Shown: piece after piece, positions 1-7,291 of the stretch
Numbering within the stretch: the stretch's first letter is position 1
Layout of the letters: every line of letters begins with the position of its first letter
Source: Myxococcales bacterium
Lineage (GTDB): Bacteria > Myxococcota > Polyangia > HGW-17 > SLPX01
Direction: 5' to 3'
Assembly: GCA_007131745.1 (NCBI GenBank)
Contig: SLPX01000392.1
Location: 1 to 15,397, forward strand
Length of the DNA: 15,397 bases
Notes under the pieces: model-generated
What the model was told of the DNA's origin: nothing
Seen by the model: the letters and a program-made list of their open reading frames with translations, nothing else
Databases searched by the model: none
Program-made: the position numbers and the translations under genes

Positions 1-1
1 C

Positions 2-82
2 GCTATTGGTGTTCTCGACAACGATACCGTTACATGGTTCTGGGTTGGAAGTCATGATGAATATGAGCGATTCTTTGGTTGA
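2..82 (+). CDS. C-terminal fragment of a RelE/ParE-family toxin (5' end outside window)
   Basis: The frame beginning at base 2 is open from the window edge and ends in TGA at 80-82, giving 26 residues. They contain AIGVLDNDTVTWFWVGSHDEY, split here as AIGVLDNDTVTW then FWVGSHDEYERFFG. This matches the typical end of RelE/ParE/HigB-like toxins, in which a strand of the form 'YRAIGV..D.V.WFWIGSH..Y' closes the fold. Members are ribosome-dependent mRNA interferases or gyrase poisons, and the fragment cannot say which. In this subgroup the antitoxin usually lies upstream of the toxin, which would put it outside the window. No antitoxin-like reading frame follows within the next 70 bases. The assignment rests on a short motif only. 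The gene is convergent with the ATPase/TOPRIM-like pair. Confidence 0.6.
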   Translation, partial: AIGVLDNDTVTWFWVGSHDEYERFFG

Positions 83-152
83 CGAGGAATCGGAATGACG
101 GAGGGCCGGTACGGATTGTCGGAGATGGCAAGGTTGTCAGCCAAAAGGCATA

Positions 153-767
153 TCAAGGCAGATCAGTTTTGTCTGCAGCCATTGGTTTCAATTCTTTCAG
201 CACATCTTCGCAAAATGGCCCAAAGCCGGTCTTTTTGGGAGTACGACATGATTTGAGTCGGACATAATGGGCTATGTCCGGCCACACATCAATCGGTCTC
301 TCATCGGCCTTGGGACTTGCGGCCAGAAGCTCATGCATGATCTTTTTAGGGGAGCCGCTCGTTGCGGTTGGAACTTTGTGGTCGGCATCCAGGTTGAGTC
401 CTTTTTTTACAGCTTCCGAATCGTCCAGCAGCCAGGCTTCTCCATGGGGAAACGCTTCACCCAAGGCAGTTGGGATTGGATGATTCTGCTTTTGCCGTTC
501 TTCTTCTCTCTTTGTTTTGAGTTTATTCAGACGACGTCCTCGAGGCGAACCATCCGCGTCCACTACAGCAACCAACCTCCAAGGTTTCCGGGTAGCCAGG
601 ATTTGACGCATGAAATAGGCCAACTTATTATCATAGCCTCCTTTTCTGAGACGAACATCGCGCCAAGTTTTGAATTCGCAATTCAACTCCACTTCAAGGA
701 TGGAGCGGAGGAGCGGCGGAAGCATTGCCTTGTCTCTATGTCCATCCCCTACAATCCACACCTTCAT
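153..767 (-). CDS. TOPRIM-like protein, DUF4276-type, partner of the upstream ATPase
   Basis: The protein has 204 residues. It opens with a beta-strand and acidic turn (MKVWIVGDGHRD, residues 1-12) and continues with a strand ending in VVDADG (68-73, acids D70 and D72). A third acidic site follows in HGEAWLLDD (108-116, E110). This order of acidic turn, DxD and later Glu is that of TOPRIM-fold nucleases and the small DUF4276 group, although position 8 is Asp where TOPRIM domains usually carry Glu. There is no signal peptide or membrane segment, so it should be cytoplasmic. The ATG overlaps the stop of the ATPase gene in an ATGA (764-767), and AGGAG sits eight bases upstream of the start, which implies translational coupling. 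I infer that it is the nuclease or effector subunit of a two-gene ATPase module. Nuclease activity itself is not shown. The family name is tentative. Confidence 0.65.
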   Translation of the reverse strand: MKVWIVGDGHRDKAMLPPLLRSILEVELNCEFKTWRDVRLRKGGYDNKLAYFMRQILATRKPWRLVAVVDADGSPRGRRLNKLKTKREEERQKQNHPIPTALGEAFPHGEAWLLDDSEAVKKGLNLDADHKVPTATSGSPKKIMHELLAASPKADERPIDVWPDIAHYVRLKSCRTPKKTGFGPFCEDVLKELKPMAADKTDLP

Positions 768-1741
768 GAAACCGACTCCTTGTCTTTGCTCACCAATCCG
801 TCCTCCTCCTGATTGAACCAGACCTCGCCAAGCGAAAACTCATCAAGAAACAATGCAAGAAGTGATGTATCTGCAGGCTCAATGGATCTGGCGCCGTGCT
901 TTTCTCTCCTGAAAATCAGAACCTGGTCATCACTCGGATCGATGGCGTCCAGAAGATAAGGCGAATGAGTGCTCAGCACGATTTGGACAGGGTGATTTGC
1001 ATGCTCGCCCCGGGTCAAGCCTCGAAGGAGCTTGACGATATCCTCCAACCGTTTTGGATGCACACCACTTTCAGGTTCTTCAATGAGAAGAAGTTCGGGA
1101 GGCACCGGATGATAAGCCAACGCCAAAAAGAAGATTATGATCCGCACTCCCGCCGACGAGCGGTCTGCGGGAATCTTTGCGCCTTTTTCCATCACCAGAT
1201 CGAGTTGACGATAACTCCCGCCCGGTGTTCCCACGTGGATGTCCTTGAGTCCCGGAATTCTCTGTCTTGCATCTTTTACGAACGAGTCGAAGCGTGCCCG
1301 GTCTCTTCGTAGAAAGTAGTCCACCAGCGCGGGTACGTTTCCCCCTGCCGGGTCCAGGTCCGGTGGGCCCTTTCTGTCGTCCAGCCCTTGACAACCCATG
1401 GCCGGCCCTTTGGAAGGGAGTTGGTAAAACGCTGTTTTTACGGTGTTGGGGTTGTTGATTCTTGGATTTTTGTCTTCGGGCCTAACAATAAATCCTGTCC
1501 ACTTGTCATTCTTGCACTGAAAAATTTCAACTGAGAGATCTGTGTTCATGTTCCGGACATCTCGTTGGAGGCTGGAACCAGTGAGTTTTGGCTGTCGCAG
1601 CAAAGCCAACGCTTCAAGAAATGCGGATTTGCCCGTGTCGTTTTGTCCGATGAGTACTGTGAGGTGGCCGAGCGGGGCCTCTACATCTTCGAAGCAACGA
1701 TAATTCCGAATCCGAACACTCTGAATCAAGGGAGATCCCAT
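764..1741 (-). CDS. OLD/AAA-type (ABC-like) ATPase of a putative two-gene defence module
   Basis: With the ATG at 1741 the protein has 325 residues. It starts with the SMC/RecF/OLD-type pattern 'IRNYRCFEDVEAPLGHLTVL', followed by Walker A GQNDTGKS (32-39). A signature-like RSSAGVR (194-200), Walker B LLLIEEPES (217-225), a D-loop-like GVHP (226-229) and the H-switch STHSPYLLD (257-265) complete an ATPase head. The chain stops about 60 residues after the H-switch, so there is no fused TOPRIM domain as in OLD nucleases; the next gene supplies a TOPRIM-like protein separately. The frame extends to a GTG at 1795. That codon overlaps the predicted -10 element, while the ATG at 1741 has AGGAG seven bases upstream, so the ATG is preferred. 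ATP-driven sensing with control of the TOPRIM-like partner is inferred from PARIS- and OLD-type systems. Confidence 0.85.
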   Translation of the reverse strand: MGSPLIQSVRIRNYRCFEDVEAPLGHLTVLIGQNDTGKSAFLEALALLRQPKLTGSSLQRDVRNMNTDLSVEIFQCKNDKWTGFIVRPEDKNPRINNPNTVKTAFYQLPSKGPAMGCQGLDDRKGPPDLDPAGGNVPALVDYFLRRDRARFDSFVKDARQRIPGLKDIHVGTPGGSYRQLDLVMEKGAKIPADRSSAGVRIIIFFLALAYHPVPPELLLIEEPESGVHPKRLEDIVKLLRGLTRGEHANHPVQIVLSTHSPYLLDAIDPSDDQVLIFRREKHGARSIEPADTSLLALFLDEFSLGEVWFNQEEDGLVSKDKESVS

Positions 1742-1748
1742 GTGTACA

Positions 1749-1753
1749 CTCCT
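1749..1753 (-). promoter_or_regulatory. Ribosome binding site deciding the ATPase start
   Basis: AGGAG on the minus strand lies seven bases upstream of the ATG at 1741. No comparable site precedes the longer in-frame GTG at 1795, so this site favours the shorter 325-residue protein. Confidence 0.7.
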
Positions 1754-1785
1754 GCTCTCAAATCCCATGAACAAGGATAGTGGGG

Positions 1786-1814
1786 ATGATATCACAGCAG
1801 GATGGGCAAGACAA
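1786..1814 (-). promoter_or_regulatory. Probable sigma70-type promoter of the ATPase/TOPRIM-like pair
   Basis: On the minus strand TTGTCT (1809-1814) is followed by a 17-base spacer and TATCAT (1786-1791). TG one base upstream of the -10 forms an extended -10 (TGATATCAT). Transcription would begin near 1779, leaving a leader of roughly 40 bases that contains the AGGAG and ATG of the ATPase gene. It lies in the 111-base gap after the rhomboid stop, so the pair probably has its own promoter and is not only read through from the rhomboid gene. Confidence 0.55.
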
Positions 1815-1852
1815 AAGGATAGAGGTTTCAGGTTTCAAAAAGGCTTCGTCAG

Positions 1853-3190
1853 TCAATCGATTAACCACCTTCGGCACCCTTCTCGGAAGTGGGTTTCGAA
1901 TCTTTTGAGTTCAGCGGGATCGTCAGGCAGTTTTTGGCCCTCTTCGAAGACGGCCTCGATTCCGCCCTCCCTGAAACGAATGCATTGTTCACGGAGTTGC
2001 TTGCGCGTGCGACACAACATTTCAAGGCTTTCTCTGTTGTTTTCCTTTGTGTGTTTCAGCTCGACGCGTCTGCTCATGAATTTCTTGTATCGGGCGACCG
2101 CTTCGTCGGGTCGGCCTGATTCGAGCAGAGCACACGCTGCACGGATTTCCCGGGTGTGGTCGTCTGCAAAGTTCTCGGTGTAAGCATCCCTTGAAAAGGG
2201 AGAAATCATTTTTGACTCCGGGGGAAAAAGTGCGAGGGCCGTGCATGCGATGAGCATGGAGCCGCCGGCTAAGCCGATTATGGTTCGCGCGGCCGGGGAT
2301 TGCGAGCGCTTGAGTTTGGCCGGGGGAATCGCTCCGCCGATGATCGCGCCGGAGAGAAATCCGAAGATATGCGCCCAGTTGTCGGCTCCAATGAAAAAGC
2401 CGAATACTATGGTGTAGACACCCCACTTGAGCATGAGGTTTCGCATGTTTTTACCGACCGTGGTTGAGTCGCGTTGTCCCCATCCCGCGGCCAGGCCGCA
2501 GAGTCCCATGATTGCACCGGATGCGCCCGCGGCCACGCCCGCAAGGCCCATGAGCCCGCTGCCCACATTGGCTGCGATCCCGGTGATCATGAAAAACAGC
2601 ACCACGCGGGGCGATCCGAAGATTTCTTCCATGGCAGGGCCGATTTGCGACAGAGCGAACATGTTGAAGCCGATGTGCCAAAGGCCGTAGTGGAGACAAA
2701 TGGATGTGCCCAACCGCCACCATTCCCCCGCTCTGACAGCGGGCGGCCAATGTCCGCCGAACCGGTACACGATGTCGATGCGTGTGGTGAGGATGGCCGA
2801 AAGACCTCCGCCCTGGGCCATCAGGAGACGCACGTGAACCAGGACAAGGCAGATTCCTATCAACATTGAAACCGACATGAATTGCGGCATGCTCAGACCG
2901 ATCCGGTTCAGGACGTGCCACTTGTACGCGGAAAGCGGTTTTTTGCATCCCACGCATTCGGTTTCATCGCGATCATTGACCCTGCCGCAGTGAGGACAAA
3001 CTTTGTGCTTGTACTTTACGTGGTCTTTTTGTTGTTCGGCCCGGCGCGCGGCACTGGACCATTTTTGCCGGATGCGCTCCAGTTTCCATCGAACCCTGAT
3101 TTCATTGAATCCAAGGGCCTTGGCCGCGGATGTCAACCGGTCGACCCAGTCGGTCTGTCCGTCTTTTGGTTCTTTTTCGCGTTCGGTCAT
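1853..3190 (-). CDS. Rhomboid-family intramembrane serine protease with N-terminal zinc ribbon
   Basis: The protein has 445 residues. An N-terminal charged region is followed by a zinc ribbon with CPHC (65-68) and CVGC (79-82). A hydrophobic helix near 103-124 leads into the rhomboid core. The core shows GEWWRL (155-160), HIGFN in the second core helix (H172, N176), the nucleophile motif GASG (222-225, Ser224) and the partner His274 in NWAHIFGFLSG. This is the Ser-His dyad of active rhomboids, which cleave substrates within the membrane. A further membrane segment (about 303-323) is followed by a soluble, charged tail of about 120 residues (to 445) with no recognised domain; it may be helical-repeat-like. 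The gene is divergent from adk, and the ribosome site before the ATG at 3190 is weak. No substrate can be named. Zinc-ribbon rhomboids are known in bacteria, but this tail I do not recognise. Confidence 0.9.
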   Translation of the reverse strand: MTEREKEPKDGQTDWVDRLTSAAKALGFNEIRVRWKLERIRQKWSSAARRAEQQKDHVKYKHKVCPHCGRVNDRDETECVGCKKPLSAYKWHVLNRIGLSMPQFMSVSMLIGICLVLVHVRLLMAQGGGLSAILTTRIDIVYRFGGHWPPAVRAGEWWRLGTSICLHYGLWHIGFNMFALSQIGPAMEEIFGSPRVVLFFMITGIAANVGSGLMGLAGVAAGASGAIMGLCGLAAGWGQRDSTTVGKNMRNLMLKWGVYTIVFGFFIGADNWAHIFGFLSGAIIGGAIPPAKLKRSQSPAARTIIGLAGGSMLIACTALALFPPESKMISPFSRDAYTENFADDHTREIRAACALLESGRPDEAVARYKKFMSRRVELKHTKENNRESLEMLCRTRKQLREQCIRFREGGIEAVFEEGQKLPDDPAELKRFETHFREGCRRWLID

Positions 3191-3331
3191 CTGGCTTTAC
3201 CCGGTAAAATCGCATTGATAGCGGACATATTATCTAAATTCACCAGGACATGCTACGAACAATAGACCTGTTTTTTTCCCGATGGTGGAGGATGGGGGTT
3301 GTCTGGGGAAGACGGTTGATTTCCGGTCGTT

Positions 3332-3360
3332 TTGACTGCAAACTACCCCGCGAAAAGTAT
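3332..3360 (+). promoter_or_regulatory. Candidate promoter for adk
   Basis: TTGACT (3332-3337) is separated by 17 bases from AAGTAT (3355-3360), 37 bases before the adk start. The -35 is good and the -10 poor (three of six consensus bases). The rest of the 207-base divergent region 3191-3397 shows no clear operator or hairpin. It does contain an A/T-rich segment (TTAGATAATA on the minus strand near 3230) that could serve the rhomboid gene, but without a convincing -35. Confidence 0.35.
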
Positions 3361-3397
3361 GTGAATTCTTCCAACACCTGAATACTGGAGGTTAGAA

Positions 3398-4048
3398 ATG
3401 AAGCTGATACTTTTGGGAGCTCCGGGAGCTGGAAAAGGCACCGTTGCAAAGCTGTTGAGCGCTATTGACGGATCCGTTCAGATTTCAACGGGAGACATAT
3501 TGAGAGGCGCGGTGCGGGAGGGAACCGACCTTGGAAAAAAGGCCGAGGCATTCATGAAGGCAGGGGATCTCGTGCCCGATGATCTCATCATGGGGATAAT
3601 GAAAGAACGCCTGGCCCAACCCGATTGTGACAAGGGATTTCTCCTGGATGGTTTTCCGCGCACGATTCCCCAGGCCGAGGCGCTGAAAAAGCTTTTACCG
3701 GAAGTGGGACACGAGCTGGATATGGCGGTGAACCTGGATGTTCCCCGCGAGGAATTGCTCAACAGGCTGACAACCAGGAGAACATGCTCGAATTCCGATT
3801 GCCAGGAAATCTACAATATCCGGAGCAAGCCTCCGAAAAAGGAAGGCGTTTGCGACAAGTGCGGAAACCCCGTGGTTCAAAGGGATGATGAGACGGAAGA
3901 GGCAATAAGCCACCGTCTTGACACCTATAACGAGAAGACCGCTCCCCTGGTGAGTTATTACGAGAAAGAAGGTTTGCTCTTGAACATCACCGCGACCTCG
4001 AGCGAGGGCGTAGTGGGCGCTATCAAAGAGAGACTGGACAAGAGCTGA
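3398..4048 (+). CDS. adk: Adenylate kinase, long form with four-cysteine lid
   Basis: The protein has 216 residues, the usual length of long-form bacterial adenylate kinases. It interconverts ATP plus AMP with two ADP in the cytoplasm. The P-loop is GAPGAGKG (7-14). The AMP-binding segment includes STGDILR (30-36), and FLLDGFPRT (81-89) is the family signature. The lid follows RRTC and carries Cys130, Cys135, Cys152 and Cys155, probably binding zinc. DDETEEAISHRL (163-174) supplies the conserved acids and arginine. The first Cys pair is spaced CxxxxC instead of the common CxxC. GGAGG lies six bases upstream of the ATG. The gene stands alone here, not in the secY-adk-map ribosomal protein cluster where many bacteria keep it. 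Its stop directly abuts the stop of the convergent pump operon. Confidence 0.97.
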   Translation: MKLILLGAPGAGKGTVAKLLSAIDGSVQISTGDILRGAVREGTDLGKKAEAFMKAGDLVPDDLIMGIMKERLAQPDCDKGFLLDGFPRTIPQAEALKKLLPEVGHELDMAVNLDVPREELLNRLTTRRTCSNSDCQEIYNIRSKPPKKEGVCDKCGNPVVQRDDETEEAISHRLDTYNEKTAPLVSYYEKEGLLLNITATSSEGVVGAIKERLDKS

Positions 4049-4058
4049 TCAGCTTTTT
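4040..4058. terminator. Small palindrome over the adk/RND convergent stops, possible weak terminator
   Basis: AGCTGATCAGCT (4043-4054) is a perfect palindrome. As RNA from the plus strand it can form a seven-pair stem (including one G-U) around GATC, with U-rich sequence at its 3' side (4054-4058). The two stop codons, TGA of adk (4046-4048) and TGA of the RND gene (4049-4051, minus), lie inside it. The stem is short, so termination is uncertain. Confidence 0.25.
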
Positions 4059-7000
4059 GACGCCTCTGTTTCGGTGCCGGCTTGTTGTCCGGCAGGTTCA
4101 TTTTGTTGCATGGTCTCCGGCCTTGTTCCCATTAAACGGCCACCGTACTTTGTGAGCAGGTTTCTGACGTCTTGGATGAAGAGAAACAGACACGGAACCA
4201 GGACCAGGGTGATAATGGTGGCAAACAGGATACCGAATCCAAGCGAAATCGCCATCGGGATCATGAAACGCGCCTGGCGGGAGGTTTCCAGCATCATGGG
4301 GGTGAGGCCCCCGAATGTTGTGAGGGTTGTAAGAAGAATGGGGCGGAAACGACGGGTTCCGGCCAGGATGACCGCTGCGCGCGATGATTTACCTTCCGCG
4401 ACGCGCTTGTTTGCATAGTCGATGAAAACGAGAGAGTCGTTTACCACCACCCCCGCCAGCGCTACGATCCCCATCATGCTCATGAGGCTTAGATCATAGC
4501 CCATCAAGACATGCCCGAAAACCGCGCCCACAAGGCCGAAAGGTATGGCTATCATCACGATGATGGGTTGTACGTATGAGCGGAAGGGGATGGCGAGAAG
4601 AAAGAATATGACGATCATGGCAATGCCGAAACCGCTCCAAAGGCTTGAAAGGCTTTCGGCCATGTGCTGTCTCCGGCCCCTGAATTCATAGGCCAGGCCG
4701 GGATAATCACGCGCCAGTACCGGAAGTGTTTCGCTATTGAGGTCTGATATTACCCTACTGGTCATTCCGAGCGGTGTTACATTGGCGGTCACCCGTATGA
4801 TTCTTCGTCCATCCCGCCGATCGATTGACGTGTATGAACGACCTCGCTCCAGGAGCGCGACCTGGCGCAGTGGAACGAACCTGCCGTCCGGAGTGGTGAC
4901 GAGCAGGTTTTCAACGAAGAATTCATTTGTGCGCTGTTCTTCAGGAAGTCTTACGAGGACGCGTACTTCGCTCCTGAGTCTTTGTTGTCTCTTTGCTTCT
5001 GCGCCGTAGAATGCATCGCGCACCTGCCTGCCGATTTCCCTGGAGGAGAGGCCGAGGCTTTGACCTTCCGGGGTGAGTTTAAAATTGAGCTGCCTTTTGC
5101 CCGGGGTGTAACCCGAGTCGATGTCGGTGACCTGCGCGAAGTCTTCCAGTTTTTCGGCCAGGGCTTCGCTCGCCCTGTTCAGGGTATCTATGTGGCGGTG
5201 GCTGAGTTCAACCGTGAGAGCCGCGCCCGCTCCGGGACCTCCGCGGTCGGATTCGAACCGCATGAATTGCAGGCCGGGAATTCTTCCGGTCTTTTCACGC
5301 CAAAGTTCGGTGACCTCGTGAGTGGGCAGGGGCCGGACGTCCGGATCCTGCAGGAACGCAAAAACTTCCACCTGGTTTTCTTCGATGACCGAAAAAACGC
5401 CTTCAACTAGTTTTTCGCCGCCATGCTCGGCCTTTATTTCCTCCATTGCCGCTTCGAGTCTGTCTCGAACTGCTTCCACTTCGGACATCGGGCTGCCGTA
5501 AGGCAAGACCGCCGTGGCGACTGCTACGTCCGCTTCGATGCGGGGCATGAGAATCATCCCAATTCTGCCGCTTCGCACGTAGGCCAGGGTGATGATCAGA
5601 ACCGTGGCGCCGCATGCGATTGTAAGCAACCGGTACCTCAGGATCAGCTTGAGGAAACGCTTGTAAATACTGTTTATGAACCACTCGAGGCCGCAGGCGA
5701 TTCGAAGCTGAAACCTTCTGAAAAGACTTTTTTGGTTTTTGTTGTTGCGCGCGTGCGCGAGGTGCGAGGGGAGAATCAAAACGGCTTCAACCCAGGAGAC
5801 GAGGAAAACGGTGACAACCACGAACGGAATGGCTTTGTAGATTTTTCCCATGGTGCCTTCGATGAAAGCAAGGGGGAGAAACGCTACAACATTGGTGATA
5901 ATTGCAAAAGTAATCGGAATGGCCACGTCACGGGTTCCCTGGATCGCCGCCTGGGTGAAACACATTCCCCGCATGCGGTACTCGTAGATGTTTTCACCGG
6001 CCACGATAGCGTCGTCTACTACGATTCCCAGTGCAACGATAAACGCGAACATGGAAACCATATTGATTGATACACCCATGGACGGAAGAAAGAGAAACGC
6101 GCCTAGGAAGGAAATCGGTATTCCCATGGTCACCCAGAAGGCCAGGCGGATTTCCAGGAAAAGCCCCAGGAAAATAAGTACAAGGATCAATCCGTAGAAC
6201 GCGTTTTTCAAGAGCAGGTTGAGCCTTTGTTCGTATATGCGGGAGCGGTCCCTGGATATGTTCCAGTCAATACCGGGTGGAAGATCCCTTTCCAGCTCGG
6301 CCATTGCCTTCCTGGTTGACCTGGAAACATCCAGCGGGGTTTGCTCGCCCACACGGTAGACCGTCAAGCCGATACTTCTTTTTCCGTTGAAGGTCGCCAG
6401 GTTGTTTGAATCCTCGAATCCCTCCTCTACGGTTGCGATGTCTTTCGTCAGAATGACGGTCCCTTCAGGGGTCGTTATGATGGGGATCTCAGCGTATTGC
6501 CGAGCCCAGTCGCGGCGATCCGTAACCCTCAGTAAAACTTGTCCCGCCGGGGTTTCCAGTTTTCCTCCCGGGACTTCGATCGAGGCCGCTCCCAGCCTTG
6601 CAGCAACGGTTTGCAAAGTCAGCCCGTAGCGTCTGAGCGCTTCCTGCGAGATTTCCACCAGGATTCTCTGTTGGCGCGCTCCCCTCAATTCCACTTGGGA
6701 TATGTCCGGTTCCTGGAGAAGGCGGTCTCTCGCCCGCTCGGCCATTTCTCTCAGCACCAGTTCCGAAACGTCACCGTAAAGCTGGATATCCAGGACCGGC
6801 CTCTGTCGCCCCATCAGCATTACTTCCGGGCGCTCCGCGCCCTGTGGGAAGGTGGTGATCCTGTCTACGGCCTGTTTTACGTCTTGATGAACCTTTTGCC
6901 GATCCGCATCCGAATAGAACCAGATAATCACCCATCCTCTTCCTTCGGATGCATTTGAACGTATCTCCTTGACGCCCTCGATTCCCATGACCGCGGATTC

Positions 7001-7291
7001 GATGGCCGTGATAATTCCCTGTTCCACTTCTTCAGGGCTGGAACCGGGATAAGCTACCACCACGGTAACGCCGTCCAGCTCGAACTCGGGGAAAACCTCC
7101 TGCTTGATTTGAGTCATCATGAAAAGGCCGCCCAGAAGAAGCGCCCACATGATGAGGTTGGAAGTCACCCGGTTGTTTACGAACCAGGCGATCATTCCTT
7201 TTTCGCGTTTTTCGCTCTGCTTGTTATCCTGGTTTTCGACTTTTTCGGCGGGATCCTGTTTTCCCTTGGAACCGTTCTTTTCACCGTGCAT
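4049..7291 (-). CDS. RND-family efflux transporter permease (inner membrane)
   Basis: The protein has 1080 residues, normal for AcrB-like permeases. After a 32-residue charged leader comes TM1 (about 43-61). A porter-domain signature, YPGSSPEEVEQGI, lies at 81-93. TM2-TM6 fall between about 364 and 510. The proton-relay motif in TM4 is GIVVDDAIVAGEN (Asp426, Asp427). The second half repeats the layout with a periplasmic loop and a closing helix bundle, where the pseudo-equivalent motif is GVVVNDSLVF (947-956). The single CusA-type acidic pattern is absent, so a drug/organic-solute (HAE1-like) pump is more likely than a metal pump; the substrate is unknown. The ATG at 7291 lies 11 bases inside the adaptor gene and has GAGGGG about six bases upstream. 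Starting at Met33 is possible, but its AAGGA is too close. It completes a three-gene pump operon. Confidence 0.95.
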   Translation of the reverse strand: MHGEKNGSKGKQDPAEKVENQDNKQSEKREKGMIAWFVNNRVTSNLIMWALLLGGLFMMTQIKQEVFPEFELDGVTVVVAYPGSSPEEVEQGIITAIESAVMGIEGVKEIRSNASEGRGWVIIWFYSDADRQKVHQDVKQAVDRITTFPQGAERPEVMLMGRQRPVLDIQLYGDVSELVLREMAERARDRLLQEPDISQVELRGARQQRILVEISQEALRRYGLTLQTVAARLGAASIEVPGGKLETPAGQVLLRVTDRRDWARQYAEIPIITTPEGTVILTKDIATVEEGFEDSNNLATFNGKRSIGLTVYRVGEQTPLDVSRSTRKAMAELERDLPPGIDWNISRDRSRIYEQRLNLLLKNAFYGLILVLIFLGLFLEIRLAFWVTMGIPISFLGAFLFLPSMGVSINMVSMFAFIVALGIVVDDAIVAGENIYEYRMRGMCFTQAAIQGTRDVAIPITFAIITNVVAFLPLAFIEGTMGKIYKAIPFVVVTVFLVSWVEAVLILPSHLAHARNNKNQKSLFRRFQLRIACGLEWFINSIYKRFLKLILRYRLLTIACGATVLIITLAYVRSGRIGMILMPRIEADVAVATAVLPYGSPMSEVEAVRDRLEAAMEEIKAEHGGEKLVEGVFSVIEENQVEVFAFLQDPDVRPLPTHEVTELWREKTGRIPGLQFMRFESDRGGPGAGAALTVELSHRHIDTLNRASEALAEKLEDFAQVTDIDSGYTPGKRQLNFKLTPEGQSLGLSSREIGRQVRDAFYGAEAKRQQRLRSEVRVLVRLPEEQRTNEFFVENLLVTTPDGRFVPLRQVALLERGRSYTSIDRRDGRRIIRVTANVTPLGMTSRVISDLNSETLPVLARDYPGLAYEFRGRRQHMAESLSSLWSGFGIAMIVIFFLLAIPFRSYVQPIIVMIAIPFGLVGAVFGHVLMGYDLSLMSMMGIVALAGVVVNDSLVFIDYANKRVAEGKSSRAAVILAGTRRFRPILLTTLTTFGGLTPMMLETSRQARFMIPMAISLGFGILFATIITLVLVPCLFLFIQDVRNLLTKYGGRLMGTRPETMQQNEPAGQQAGTETEASKS

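Noticed and set aside
95..256. Plus-strand frame from ATG 95 (53 codons) and the overlapping frame from TTG 79, possible antitoxin after the toxin fragment
   Set aside because: Neither looks like a helix-turn-helix or other antitoxin; both run antisense into the end of the TOPRIM-like gene and have no ribosome site.
267..812. Long plus-strand open frame opposite the TOPRIM-like gene
   Set aside because: Composition is that of an antisense shadow; the minus-strand frame has recognisable motifs, a ribosome site and coupling to the ATPase.
1853..3190. Rhomboid as a rhombosortase acting on the subtilase tail
   Set aside because: The architecture (zinc ribbon, long C-terminal tail) is not that of rhombosortases, the genes are about 10 kb apart, and the tail has the MYXO-CTERM Cys pattern.
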